Shown here: piece after piece, positions 50,301 to 62,193 of the stretch
Layout of the letters: every line of letters begins with the position of its first letter
Position numbering within the stretch: the first letter of the stretch is position 1
NCBI GenBank assembly: GCA_012064415.1
Contig: SSNU01000095.1
Coordinates: forward strand, 415,392-479,391
Length of the DNA stretch: 64,000 nt
Source of the DNA: Gyrodactylus bullatarudis
Lineage: Eukaryota > Platyhelminthes > Monogenea > Gyrodactylidea > Gyrodactylidae
Reading direction: 5' to 3'
Position numbers and translations under genes: made by a program
The notes under the pieces: generated by a model
Told to the model about the DNA's origin: nothing
The model's input: the letters and a program-made list of their open reading frames with translations, nothing else
The model's database searches: none

Positions 50301-52323
50301 CGGATTTCATTCATCCCCCAAAATAATGTGTGCAAAATGTAGCCAGATAAATGGAGAAAGATTTTCAGGAGAATGCTAGCATGCATTGATGAAAATTATA
50401 AATTTCTTACTTTTTTCTGAAGAAGCAATATAAAAATTGAATTTAAACTTGATTTTAATAATGAATGATATTAGAATGATTGACCAAATTTTAGTTATCA
50501 AAATATCATAAAGAAATATTGATAGAACAATAACAGGATCGAAAAATTATTCTTTTTTTTCTCCAACCTCAACAAAATAATTATCAAAAGTACGTTCAGA
50601 ATAAATTTTATAACTTTTCATGTACTCATCTTCAAGTAGCTCAAAAAGAAGACTTCTTTTGATAAGATTTTATTCATATTTAGTACTATGAAAAAATACG
50701 GCATAAGAGATTGGTGAGTCAAGAGGGTTCGTTGATTCCGTCAATTGACAAGAATGTCTAAATGAGCTAGTAAACTACACGTAAACAAACATGACCTATA
50801 AGTATTTTGAATTCAAATTCAAATACAGATGTAAATTAGTCAATTTTTGTATTTTTTAATTTATTCAAATTATTATCAAGATTATTTGGCAATATATATG
50901 AGAGTAATCTTAGTATAATCAAACTAAGCTTACATGCACGAGATTAATGTAATTTTATGAAGGAAATTAAGCTTTAAAAATTCAAATTAAGTTATGATCA
51001 AAATATGTGAAATACAACTCACCATGACAATGACTGTGTAAATGAATCCGATAATAGCAATGAGTGAAAGGGACGCAACAAATCTGTAGGCATCATTGTC
51101 AAATTTAAATTTGATTGGCTTTGGGAAAATAATCGATCGAACCATTTCACCACGTTCTGTTCGGAAACCAGTTCTAAGAACTACAGCCAGAACATCTTCA
51201 TTGGCATAATTCCTGGTTTGAATGACTTGAGTGCCAGAATAGAGAATACATCGAGCTGATGCATCGAATTCGAATTCTTCCATGTCAGATTTGTTTATTT
51301 CTTCCATATCTTTTTCAGAATTAACAGTTTTGGTCACAAAAGTTGCTCCCCCTTTAAATAAATAGGGAACTTTTGTAATGGGAACACTTTCACCGGTTAA
51401 GGAACTCTCATTAACAATACAGTTACCAGTGAGAAGTAATGCATCACAAAATAGGTTACAACCATCTGGTGGAATCTTAATCAAATCTCCTGGAACTAAT
51501 TCTGAAGTTGGCACAAGTTTTGAATCTACAAGTCATAAAAATGATAAAACTTACATTGTTTGTTATTATTCTTTCGAATAACTTCGATCTCCGAGGATAA
51601 GCATACAGTTTTGTGAAGGGCTTTTTGATTCTTTCGTGATTCTATAACTTCCCAAAGAACAGAGGCCCATGCCATAATAAGAATACAAGATGCATAAATA
51701 TAATATTCATCTAGGAGCCATAAAATACAACTGGCTAATTGAAAGATGTAAAACGGATTTAAAGCCTGATAGACCAAAAGATGGAGATATGAATCTAGAG
51801 GGACTTCAATTGTATTCTTAGAATAAATGTTTTGATATTCCTCAATGGTTTCTGACTCGAGTGGTTTACTTTGACGAAGTTTGCCGACACTGCATTCATC
51901 GTAAGTTGGTAGCAATTTGAATTCATTTAGACTATCATCAAAATAATATTTTAGCCTTTTGTAGATAAAGAATCGATTTGTAGTGCAATTATCCACTGTG
52001 AAATGATACTTGGTTGTCACAACTTCAGCTGAATAATATGTCCCGTTTACATCCTGTTGATTTATGAGAAAAAACGTATTCTTACTTTGACAATTACAAA
52101 ATCAGCTTCAACAAGAGAGCATTTAACACAGGAAAATTTGTAGAATAGATGTTTTCGCCAAAAGACTACTAGTCGTAGAGTTAGAGCTGACAAGATATAC
52201 AAAATATATAAAATAACAAGACGAAAATTCGACTTTTTATAAGCACAAATTTCCTGAAATATATTGAATTGGACTTACTGCTTCAGTACTATCATTTTCT
52301 GGTATATATTGAACACGCCGCAT
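38301..52323 (-). CDS. ATP13A: P5B-type transport ATPase, ATP13A2/3-like
   Basis: P5B ATPases export polyamines from late endosomes and lysosomes. About 18 exons; those fixed by phase are 52323-52279, 52253-52086, 52053-51555, 51525-51023, 49963-49763 and 49729 to about 49373. The rest lie near 49273-48870, 48482-48350, 48300-48090, 46400-46185, 44500-44165, 42579-42500, 42440-42297, 42235-42085, 41478-41340, 41215-41065, 40870-40571 and 38503-38301. Motifs in order: LNPFYIFQ, the actuator TGES ([11 protein letters not shown]), the P5B signature PPALP, the phosphorylation site FDK-TGTLT (the exon junction splits it after K), nucleotide-binding KGSPE, MVTGDN, AISGKTW, and [16 protein letters not shown]. 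The membrane segments follow. The C-terminus is serine-rich and ends EIVRL. Introns of 25, 32, 29 and 33 nt are present. The gene diverges from MEF2. Confidence 0.92.
39611..39975. repeat. Long foldback element in an ATP13A intron
   Basis: The left arm (about 39611-39757) and right arm (about 39840-39975) are inverted copies with a loop of about 85 bp. Shared blocks include TATTTACTGTTTC, GAGGATTTGGAAGTCAAGTAA, TTACATTTCACCGGAT and AGACTATTACACCGGCTAGATATAT, with small gaps. No coding sequence and no clear target duplication. The core of the right arm reads CTGACGAGATCCGGTGAAA, which vaguely resembles a hammerhead core but lacks a stable helix II. Confidence 0.7.
42691..43141. repeat. MITE with GGGTTAATTCC termini
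   Basis: 451 bp bounded by inverted repeats of about 38 bp: left AGGGTTAATTCCAAAAATCACC, right the complement with two or three differences (CCTCGAAGGAAAATTTTT side). The repeat contains TTAA at the same offset at both ends, so a piggyBac-type target site is possible. There is no coding content. It lies in the ATP13A intron between the GDGANDCG exon and the first C-terminal membrane exon. Confidence 0.7.
43855..43905 (+). repeat. Dispersed repeat shared with about 57610-57675
   Basis: The segment GAAAATTAATAAATTTGGATGATCCGAGAT followed by CTCAAATTG here is matched on the opposite strand at about 57614-57670 with few differences. The surrounding bases diverge. It is probably part of an old interspersed element; its full extent is not determined. 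Confidence 0.5.
45295..45795 (+). pseudogene. Penelope-like element endonuclease region with one internal stop
   Basis: The frame starts with the post-RT linker ([17 protein letters not shown], then [15 protein letters not shown]), meets a single TAA at 45547-45549, and continues in the same frame into [21 protein letters not shown] (GIY-YIG endonuclease with the cysteine pair) and [17 protein letters not shown], ending at 45795. No frameshift separates the halves. The reverse transcriptase domain upstream is missing. It lies in the ATP13A intron between about 46185 and 44500, on the opposite strand. Confidence 0.8.
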
Positions 52324-52568
52324 TCAATATGAAGAATTGCCTTCAAATCAATTGTATTTTAAAACCCCAATGATATTGTACTGAATTTCGTAATTGTGAA
52401 TTTATTGAAAGAAAGCTTAAACAAAATTCTACATTGCTCATTAATTTTTCGTTTGTGTGTGCTTATTTAATCATGCATTTCACCCCGATTCAAAAAATAT
52501 GTCTTAGATTATTATAACTTATTACAATGGAATAAAACTATTTTTTTAACAAGATATTCAACTAAAAT
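52324..52568. promoter_or_regulatory. Bidirectional promoter region, ATP13A / MEF2
   Basis: 245 bp separate the ATP13A start codon (52323, minus) from the MEF2 start codon (52569, plus). The stretch is AT-rich and non-coding. I name no motifs. Confidence 0.6.
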
Positions 52569-55500
52569 ATGGGCCGCAAAAAAATTCAGATTAAAAGGAT
52601 TGAAGATGAAAAGAACAAACAAGTAATATGCACTAATTTTTACAATAAGGTTACATTCACTAAAAGAAAACTTGGATTAATGAAAAAAGCATACGAACTA
52701 AGCGTATTGTGTGACTGTGAAATTGCTCTCATAATATTTAACAACACTCAGAAGTTATTTCAATATGCAAGCTCAGATATAGATGCCGTTCTGCTCAGAT
52801 ACACTGAATATACTGAACCTCACGAATCAAAAACTAATCGAGATTTAATCGAGGTGAGTAAAAAAACAAATTCAATCATTCCCCTTGATTTTCTCTTCTA
52901 TTTTCTATAGATTTATTGAAAAGATTAAAAATTGAAATTCAGAATCATTTTTCTTGTTTATTATAATAATGTTTATTGTACAATATAATGGTTAATCTGA
53001 TTTTTTCATGCATTAGAAAATTAAAATTATGTACAGTGATCAGATTATTGTCTTTCGATTAATTGATACAATCATGATCAAAACTGGGGGAACAGGGATT
53101 TATGAAAATTCGCTTAGAAAAATATTATGCTGTCCTTTTTTAATAATTATTATAACTGATAGATTTACATGGATTACATTGTTTGAGTTAGGTCATTTAT
53201 AGCATCTCACGAATATGAATGTTATCCTTGAGTTATTCTTCTATTTTAAATTTATTCAAGTAATCTACAAGGCTTGTGAGCCGGGCTCACTGAGCCCATA
53301 ATCTTCAAAAATTAAACTCGTATATAAATTGTTGGTAAAATTTTTTTTCATAGGCTCTAAATTATACAGTCTAAAATAGAATATACAATATATATTAATT
53401 GATATAACAATTAAGTAAATTAATTTTAGTAATAATCTTTTCAAAAGAAGTGTAAAATGTTCCCATAGCTACAACTATTTCACTGATAATAATTCCTAAT
53501 TTAATTTATTGATTTTTATAGTGGATGAAATGGTCATATTTTCTCTTTTAACTCTATCAAATACGTTTAATTGTTTTTTTTATAATAAAATTTATTAAAA
53601 CTTAGGTCAATATTAGAATTCTCAGCCATGGTCATCCAAACGTTTCGACGGTGATTGTCTTCACACGCCTTCTTCAGATTCTAATTCTAATATTGACCTA
53701 AGTTTTAATAAATTTTATTATAAAACTAATTTTAGATTATTTTTTACTGATTCGGAAACGTTTAATTGTACTTGTTAATTTTCATGATGCAGTAATAACA
53801 ATTACAACCCTAAAAGAGTTTTTAAACAGTTACTATTATTCTGAATCAGAATTTCTGATTATCTGCTTTTTCTTTTACAAATTTGTGTTTTTCTTCAATG
53901 GAAATGTCAAACTTTAATATTTTTATAAAGTTTTTACATTCTTCATTATAAAATTGAAATTTTAGAATGACATGAAAAATACCCCATATATTATACCACA
54001 CTAAAATGTGACAATTAGACAAGTCTGAAAAACCCATATTGAGACAGAGAAATTTACTCATTTAAAATAACATGAAAAAAATATACTTTATACCTTGACA
54101 AAAGAGAACCGCTTTTTGAAAAAGTATTTTATGCTAATAAATTTCCTTAATAAGGGTTGAATTCTGATTTGAATGGTGTATTTTACAATTGCCATAGCCT
54201 TTGGTTAAGGGATGAAAATTTCTCTATTGAAAAAGATAGGGTCAAATTTTTGAATTTTTACCAATTTTAGGGTTATCAGCTGGCAGTTGACAAGGTTTCT
54301 GATAAATAATTATATTCATTATAATGAATCATATTCTCTGTATCGGAATACATGTCTTTTGTAGATTTAATTATCGTCATTATCAATGATTGAGATTATC
54401 ACTTCTAAAAATATGGCTTCATGAAAAATAATGAATAAATGTATAATAATGGATCCTTGAAATGTTTCAGCCAATATCAAAAAGAAATCATTATTATCCG
54501 AGAATGATAGTTCTCCTTTTTATCATGTGAATTTGATCAATTTTCACGCTTTTTAATAATTCTATTTACTTTATTACACATCCACTGTAATGTATGTTGA
54601 GTAAATTTTGATAGACATTACAATTTCAAGTGAATTAAATTTTTCTAGTACACTTTCTCTCTCTTAACTCAGGAATATTCCTACCTTATTCAAGATAAAC
54701 TTGAATAATAGTTCCTTTATGAGAATATAAATAGATTTTATCAATCATCCTGTATTTCCTGTTCATTTAAATAGGTTCAAGAAAGATGATATGCATTCAG
54801 TGAGGTATTTCAATGAAGACTTTATTTTCACCCTTTCGTGAAATTCGTCCTATATAGAACAATTATTCAAAGTCGGAAATTCTCAGTTATTACGCAGGTC
54901 TTAGCAATCTCAAATAATCAATTTTATAATTTACGCTAAAAAATCCCAAAAAGTCTCAAAGGAAGTCCCAGAGGAAATAATGTTAGAATTTTTTGGAAAA
55001 CTTATTTTAAGAATTTGCAGCCAATCAGATTTGAACTTGAATCATCTATTTTAAAAAATTAGGGTAGCTTGGGCCACGTCACTCAATTACGCGATTTCCA
55101 GTTAACCAAAAATACACCAATTTGATTTAACTTCTTTTCCACTTATATTCAAGCATTTTCAAGTTTATCTCAAAGTCAGATTGAATGTCTTAAGATGTAG
55201 AGCAGTTCTCTATTACGCATAATTATAATTAATCAGTGAGTATGATGTATTAAGGAATATTAGTTCAAATTACTTTTAAAAATATTAACTTGATAATTAT
55301 TAAAGTGTCTCAAATTAAATACAAGCATAAAATGATATGAAAGTTATGCTACAACTACCTTCAAATTTTTCTCTATGGAGTTATTATTATGTGACGTAAT
55401 AATATACTTGTTAATCTAATTCCATTCTATTCTCAATATAAGCACAAGGATACACATCTTCCTCTCTGTTTCTTCTATAGTATATGTTACAGAACAAAAA

Positions 55501-58500
55501 ATGGATACTTTATTGTAACAGGAGAATCTCAGACAATTGAAAGAAAACTCATCTCTCCTTTATCAAAGGAAATGTAAAAAGATAATTTGAAATATCTATT
55601 CATAATTAATGCTAAATCAAAACATGGCAATAAGCCTGAATTTAAAAAATACTAGGGTTCAAACGGTAAAGATGTTGATCTCTCCCTGATAATTTTGACC
55701 AATCAGTGAACGTCTATTTCTAGGTGTACCAGTCAAATATAAGCTTCATTAATCAACATTGTCCGCCTTCATTCTAAATTCTCCAAGAAAGGAACATTTC
55801 ATCCTTCATTCAGAAAATATTCTTGTATTTAATTTCTCTGTATTTTTTATTCTTAAATAATTTGGTAAATTGAAGTTTTTGTACCTTTCGAGTCGATAGA
55901 GGAAAATATGTATTGCAAAAAATGGGACAATTATTTTATCAATAAATAATAATCTTCTTACATAAAAAGGAATAATAATAGTAGTAGGATACATCAAAAC
56001 AGATATTAGTTAACATCAAAAGAATTTCTCTCAAAGCTTAATAATAAACAAGCTTACTATCAATGAGATGAATAAATCTTTGATAAATTCATCTTTCAAA
56101 GGTTGTATAAAATTGAATTTCTTTTGATCAAAACAGGTTGATTTTTTCTTCTGACTATAATTTTTAAGGAAATCGAGAATGCCCGTTGAATTTTCGCAAA
56201 ACTCTAGAGTAAAATCTTGATTCCTTTACCGGTTAATTTCTCAAGAATTCAGATTTAAATTTTGTGTTTATTTCTAATCTGAGGAAAGGGGAATTCCATA
56301 TTACTGATTTTTTTCACTGAAATACTCTTTCGAAAATATCATTATTCTCAAATTATATATTTAAAAAAGGAAGGGGAAATAAAAATTAATTCTTCATTCT
56401 CTTTTTAAGATGCTGAACAAGAAGGAAAATAAATCAGACGGAACTAATAATGGCGGCCAAAAATATTGTGATGACTATCCGTATCCAGATTCAGGATCTT
56501 ATGACGGAAGTGATTTTGTCTATGAAGAAGATCAACGTCCTCTTAACTCAAATATAACAGACTTGGGAATTAGAAAAAACGATGATTCCGTAAGTGCATA
56601 TAAAATTGTCACCAATAAATTTGTTTTTATCAAATAGAGTTAGTTGACATAAAGATGAGAATTTAATGTTTTCACTAATATTGGATAGACAAATATTTTT
56701 TGGATCATATTATAATAGGATTTCATAATTATGAAATGAGCTAATAAGTTGTTGAAATTAAAAGATTTTCGGAGAGAATTTAATCTGAGAAAAATTTAGC
56801 TATTTTTAGAATTTCGAAATGCCCCAATATCCCACTATTTCAACCATTGAGTTCAGAATTTTTATCGACTTCAAAGATTTAAAACAATAAAATGCCTATC
56901 TAAATTAGACAAAGAATTTGAATTCGCCTATGAGGATTCACAGAAATCAGTCATTATTTTGGGAAATTTTTGATAATCATGATTGAAAATGATCCAAAAT
57001 TTAAAAGTTTAACTTTTTCTTTAAAATCGCGAGTTTCTCTCAACCTCTATGGCTAAATTTAAAGTCTTCGTCTGATGATGATTTAGTTTTGAACTGTTCT
57101 AAATCTTCAATATAAATTTTGGGTGCTTAGGTAATACATCCCACAGGAACGTCTGGTAGACATATACCATATTATTTCTAAATGCTTTGTGAGTACCAGT
57201 CTCGGTGGGATCCATTAGTAAGCTGTAACATTCAGCGATATGGGCTAATCCATTACCAAATAAGACGTTCCTATGAGATATATTACCTAAGCACCTAGAA
57301 CGAAATATTTCTAGTAAAATTTGTAAGTATAGGTGCTGCACTATTCATAAATTTTGGGATCAAACACTGAAAAATATGAAATGTGGCTCATTTTCGATAT
57401 TAAAAAAAGCCAAATTTTTGTCAGTTTTAATTTTTTTTAATTTCTAACAACTCAGGGTCATTTCATTGATTTCAAAAAATATATTTTTCCAGACTTGTGA
57501 ATTCTCATCTTCATGTCACTTGCTTCAAGTCTTTGAATTTTTGTTGATCCCGATATAAGAGAGATCAAAATCTATAGACAAAAATTCAATTATTATTATT
57601 ATCATTAAATTTTTGATAGAACTGTCAATTTGAACGGATCTCGGATCATCCTAATTTATTAATTTTCAAGCAGTAAAAATGGTCAAAGAATAAGGAAGTC
57701 GACTTTAACGCGAGTATTTTCATAAAATCTCATATTTGTTTCATTGGTTTAATGGTGATCTTGAAAAATAATTCTTGACCACTGCCTTATAAAAACAAAA
57801 GTTATTAGTTTTAAAAAACGCAAGTTTGCCGCCAACTCATAGTTAGTTTTTTATCAAATCTATAAAAGATAGTCTTTTGATTAGTAGTTTGAAAATTCTT
57901 CATGAAAATTTTTCATTATTCTCACAAAAATTCTTCAAATACATTCTCTTTCTGATTATAAATTGATTATTTTTCATGTTCCTCCCAACCATTTACTTTA
58001 TCTATAAGAAGAATCAGATAAAAAGAGAAACCTACTTAAAGCATTCGTTCTCTTGTAGATTGATTGAAAATATCATTTGTCTGATTTAAGGATATGCAAG
58101 AGGCTCTCTTTTTAACATTTTCGAGTGTATCAAACCGAGATAAATCCCTCTAATCTTTCTTAAACACTTCTTTATTCAAGTTAACTTACTAAACATAATC
58201 TAGGTGCGTTTTACTTTAAATAAATTTAGGTCTATAAGGTGTTTTGTCATATTTTTGTTGACTTGAGTCATTAATTTTATTACTGTAAGAGAAAGAAGAT
58301 GTTGCCAAAGAATTTCAAAAATGAAGCCTTAATTATGGGCATTGGGTATGCTAAATAATAATTAAACATGATTTAATTGCATCCAGACTTTAGGCATTTT
58401 GAATAATTCTGAAATGATTCCTCGAATTTTTTGAATCTTAAATAAACTCTAGTTGTACATTGTTTATGAAAAATATCTAAAATAATGAGAATCAAAACTG

Positions 58501-61500
58501 ATTCATCCAGAAAAAGTTGATCAACTTCAGACTAGATATAGATTATCTTTAGAAAAACTATACGAAGCTTTTATTCAAAGATTTTATTATAGATAATATT
58601 TATGATTGAAATTTGAAACCAGAACTCAAAGGTTTGTGCTTTATTTAAAAACTATTTTTTTACAAACTGTTTTTTTTTCTATTTACAGGAGTTGAATTCA
58701 GCAAATGAGATTAGTGATCATCTGATTGTATCTACAAATCATATCAACAAAATATCACCAATATCGATTCATTTGACCAATTCGAGAGATTCAACTGGAA
58801 TCAATGAGAATAGTTTACACCTGACTGAGCAACATTTGAATGATTCATCAGACCCCATGGCCGTGGGTAATTTTCAAAAGCAGGAATCCAATAGTATGGA
58901 CAATATATGTCTTTCATATCCACCTAAATCGAATTTTAGGTAATTTTTCAAAAATTTTTAAATTTACAATCGTTTAAATGGCTATTTTCAATGCATATAT
59001 TTTGAGTATAAATCGAAATTCTATATATGGACTTTTTGAAAATATCTTTAGAATTTAAAATTTAGATTCTCACTGTAGAATCTTCTCAGAATAATGTTCA
59101 CTTCCCATACCTTGATACTGAGAAATGTATCTTTTTCTATCTAATCATATCGAAGTATTCGGATTAGTTCAACATTTACTAAAGTATAATATGAATGAAA
59201 ATCTTTGTAACTCCTATTGTAAACAAAAAGTATTTTGACATTCACTGATTGTGAAACCTCTTTGACTAAAAGGTTAGTTTATTGTTTACTGCATATTTCT
59301 TAGTGGATGAGATTTCAAATTCTTTACATTGCAGAAATAAAACTTGTAATAACTAGGTATATAATATATTTACTCTTCTATTTCATTGCGGCTATCCACG
59401 AAATAATTCATCATACAATTACAGTCCTATATCGTAATACAATTTTGATAGTAAACCATTCCCTATTCATATTGACCAAAATGTGTATGCAAATCTATTT
59501 TCCTCTTTCACTTTCATAAAAAAACATTCATCATAATCATTCTACTTGGATCTAGATAAAGAACATGAAAAGTTCATGCTAAAATAGATTTGATCCACAA
59601 TGGTTAAGAAATTCTTGGGAACATCCCAAATAATTAAGTTCATAAATTGTAAATATTTTTCCTTTTTAACTCATAAGTTCCCAAGAAGTTTTAGCTATTT
59701 GGAAATCCATGTTCAAACTCATCATTGGAGCCTCAAAAGTGTGAATAAAGGCTCTAATTTAAGCTGAATAAAAACCAATATTTTTCAATAAATAGCCACA
59801 GTGAAGGGAAAGGTATAAAAGCTGACACAGGCCGGACTAATTGAAGATTATAATTTTTCTGAACACACATTTGACCAATCGAAATGAGGAATTTTAATGA
59901 ATAATAATTATGAAACTCAAATTTCTTTTGTCATATGAATTATGAAAATAAGTTGTACATGGCTTGTAACATTAGAAAGAGAAAAAAGTGATGATCTGCA
60001 TGAACTTCCTTCTCCATTTCTCGATACATAAACATGAGAATGAAAATCATGTGATTTATTCACACACAAGTATGAATGGGAAATTATTTATTTACATATT
60101 GATTTTTACTTTTTTTCCTTCTACTAAAGAGTGTTTGCTAGTAAGAAATATTATAGGATTCCTCTTGCCTCTTGTTGGGATACGCGCAATTTTGACAAGT
60201 GATGATCATGTGTTATTGTTTGGTTCAATCACACATTTGGAGTTTGACCTCTAAGGTTGACGTCAGAAATTCTTCTCTTCTTCAAAGTTTTAGCTTGTAA
60301 TTATAATTAAGCAAAATATTATAATTAATTGATAGTATAGGTACTTTATACAAGTACTCGTCTGTTAAGTACCGACTGGTAAATTGGCTAACTAATAAAG
60401 TAATTTTGATGCATATTCATTGTAAATTATTTTTCCTAAACGATCTTGGCTTTCAACTACCCTAGTATTCACAGAATCGGGAGACTTGTAATAAAATTTT
60501 TGATACGTCCAATGTACCCGAAAAATTAGTTGAATCAACTCAATAAAAAATTACTTTTCGGAGAATTTTCAAAATATTCATCAAACCTTGAGAATAAACA
60601 TTTCAGTTGTGTATTTATCAATCTTATTTAAGAGAAAAATAATTATTTTTCAAAAAATAATAACGAAAAAATAACATGATATCTATGGCGGCACTTTTTT
60701 AAAGAAGAATAAAAAAAATCTATTCACATGATTTAGAAATTTTTGTAGCAATTTTCGTAGAGAATGAAATAAATATCATTAGCTCGAGTAGCTCCCATAG
60801 AAAATCCCATATATATATATTTTTTTTTTTTCTAATAACACCTTATTCAATTTTGAATATTATTTTCAGTTCAGTTCAGATATTGATTCTTTTCTTGAAT
60901 TTTTATCAGAATATTCTTGTCTACCAGAGCTTCTATTTATAGTCTTTAAAATATTTATAATCTAATTTAATTTGAAAAAGTCCATTTTCGATTATTAAAT
61001 CTAATTCTTTTAATATTCTAAATACCATTTCCTTTAAAGTTGAAGATTATGCTAATTCGAATACCGCCATGTATAAAGAACAGATTTTATTTTGATTTTA
61101 CAGCCTCTTTTATTCGAAAAACTTTTGGAATTTAGTAGAAAATTCCCTTTTTTTGGATTTTGTATATTAGAACAAAGTTAGAAACACACAGCTCAGTATG
61201 ATTTTTATCTTATGACGTGATAATCTTCGTTTGAATAATAATTTAGCATTTTAACTATCTCTATTTATAATTATCTATTTATTAAATCTTGAAAAAAAAT
61301 TTTACATTCCAGATCAGATTCAAAGACAACGCCGAGTCTTCGTAATGGAACCCAGAACAGTTTAAATCCTCTGGGACGTGATAATGATTGCTTAACAAAT
61401 AATACTAATAATAATTCATTCTCCGTAGTGAGCCATAATAATGGTACAAGTCAAACACTCTTAAATGAAGACACTCGTCAAAGAAATAACAGCTCTAAAG

Positions 61501-62193
61501 AATCGATAAGGATATCCCCAGCTTCCAATCAGCATGAATATCAACGAAATTATCCGAATAATTCTAGTCAGCATCAGCTTACGAATAAGAGTTTCCATCA
61601 GCCATTTTTCAATCAAAATCAATTATCTGATAATCGAGTAAGCAATTTTTCTTCATTTATTACTGTAATTACAGTATTATAATAAACGAAACTGTAATTC
61701 AATTAATTAATCTTATTGCAATACTTCTTCCTTGAGTGAATAGAGATCTAAGTAAATATATCAATCCGAACAAAATCAAATCTCTTAAGATGAAGAACTA
61801 ACAAGAATATTAAAATTATCCTATATTATTGAATTCAAACAGGATTATCCTAAAATCTTCTGTGTTCTAGATTGAAACTTCAAATAATATTGTTTCAATC
61901 AAAAAACAAGTGAAAACTAATTACTTGTATTTTCATTTCTAGCCTTCGAGTGCATTTGCTGGGGTGAGCATTGACAAGGGTCAAGAATTTTCCATTGACT
62001 CAGTTACCAATAGCAATGGTGAGATCAACATCTCAAATTCAGAGATCTTAAAAATCCCTAAAGAAAAGAATCAAACGAAAAAGTTTCAGAACATTGATCC
62101 TTATTCCGATCAACATGGAATTAAACCATTAGTTAATGAGAATTCACCAAACATTTTCCAGAATATTTCAAACTCTAATGATTTCAATATTAA
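52569..62193 (+). CDS. MEF2: MEF2 MADS-box transcription factor, 3' end off window
   Basis: MEF2 binds YTA(A/T)4TAR sites as a dimer and drives muscle and neuronal genes. Exons joined in phase: 52569-52622, 52650-52853, 56410-56589, 58689-58939, 61313-61637, 61943-62193 (421 codons so far). Exon 1 begins [14 protein letters not shown]. Exon 2 opens with [18 protein letters not shown] and carries [27 protein letters not shown] and [16 protein letters not shown], the end of the MEF2 domain. Exon 3 ([11 protein letters not shown]) matches the segment after the MEF2 domain. The later exons are Asn/Ser/Gln-rich, as in activation regions, and show little conservation. Exons 1 and 2 are separated by a 27-nt intron. 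The last exon seen ends in a clean donor (AAGTAAGT), so more exons lie beyond 64000 or were not recognised. Confidence 0.93.
52623..52649 (+). other. 27-nt intron inside the MEF2 MADS box
   Basis: The bases GTAATATGC...TACAATAAG interrupt the universally conserved N(R/K)Q-VTFTKRK junction. They start with GT, end with AG, and contain an ACTAAT branch-like sequence. The length is a multiple of three with no stop in frame, so an unspliced message would add nine residues (VICTNFYNK) in the DNA-contacting N-terminal part of the MADS domain. Confidence 0.8.
53575..53757. mobile_element. Minimal Penelope-type hairpin (pLTR only) in MEF2 intron
   Basis: 183 bp flanked by the 12-bp direct repeat ACGTTTAATTGT (53563-53574 and 53758-53769). 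The left arm (TATAATAAAATTTATTAAAA...) and right arm (complement) are the same sequence as the outer arms of the element at 2866-3944. The tail of about 31 nt known from that element is here on the right side (53726-53756) in inverted orientation. The interior keeps only the hammerhead-like motif. There is no coding sequence. Confidence 0.85.
53642..53677 (-). ncRNA. Hammerhead-like motif of the minimal hairpin
   Basis: Same core as at 2961-2996: CUGAAGA, imperfect hairpin, GAAAC on the minus strand. It has the same doubtful features (A after A9, no clear U-H cleavage site). Confidence 0.5.
54827..54970 (+). repeat. piggyBac right-end remnant in MEF2 intron
   Basis: CCCTTTCGTGAAATTCG..., ATTATTCAAAGTC, ATTACGCAGGTC and ATAATTTACGCTAAAA match, in inverted orientation, the sequence that ends the piggyBac copy at about 6880-7034. 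It is a solo terminal fragment with no transposase nearby. Confidence 0.7.
56640..57523. repeat. MITE, family 'TTGACATGAAGATGA', long copy with a nested insertion
   Basis: The left terminal repeat TTAGTTGACATAAAGATGAGA (56640) and right complement (about 57500-57523, ending CATCTTCATGTCA) define an element of 884 bp that starts about 50 bp after a MEF2 exon donor. Interior parts match the copy at 1066-1590 (for example the CTATGGCTAAATTT segment). A 223-bp insertion at 57124-57346 lies within it. Confidence 0.65.
57124..57346 (-). pseudogene. 223-bp insertion with a protein-like frame, source unknown
   Basis: The insertion is flanked by the 12-bp direct repeat ATAAATTTTGGG (57112-57123 and 57347-57358), like a target duplication. 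The minus strand is open for 80 codons across it and reads like real protein ([14 protein letters not shown], then [16 protein letters not shown]), but I cannot name the source. A 15-nt perfect inverted repeat (TGCTTAGGTAATA and complement) lies near its two ends. A retroposed piece of a host mRNA or a gene fragment captured by the MITE are both possible. Confidence 0.45.

Noticed and set aside
52623..52649. Nine-residue coding insertion in MEF2
   Set aside because: GT-AG borders, a branch-like motif and neighbouring genes with 25-37 nt introns make an intron more likely. It is kept as a finding because retention stays in frame.
53846..54061. Minus-strand frame in the MEF2 intron as a gene
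   Set aside because: AT-rich composition, no splice context and no recognisable motif.
59307..60254. Hydrophobic plus-strand frames in a MEF2 intron as membrane proteins
   Set aside because: Hydrophobicity follows from T-rich codons. No conserved pattern and no flanking gene structure.
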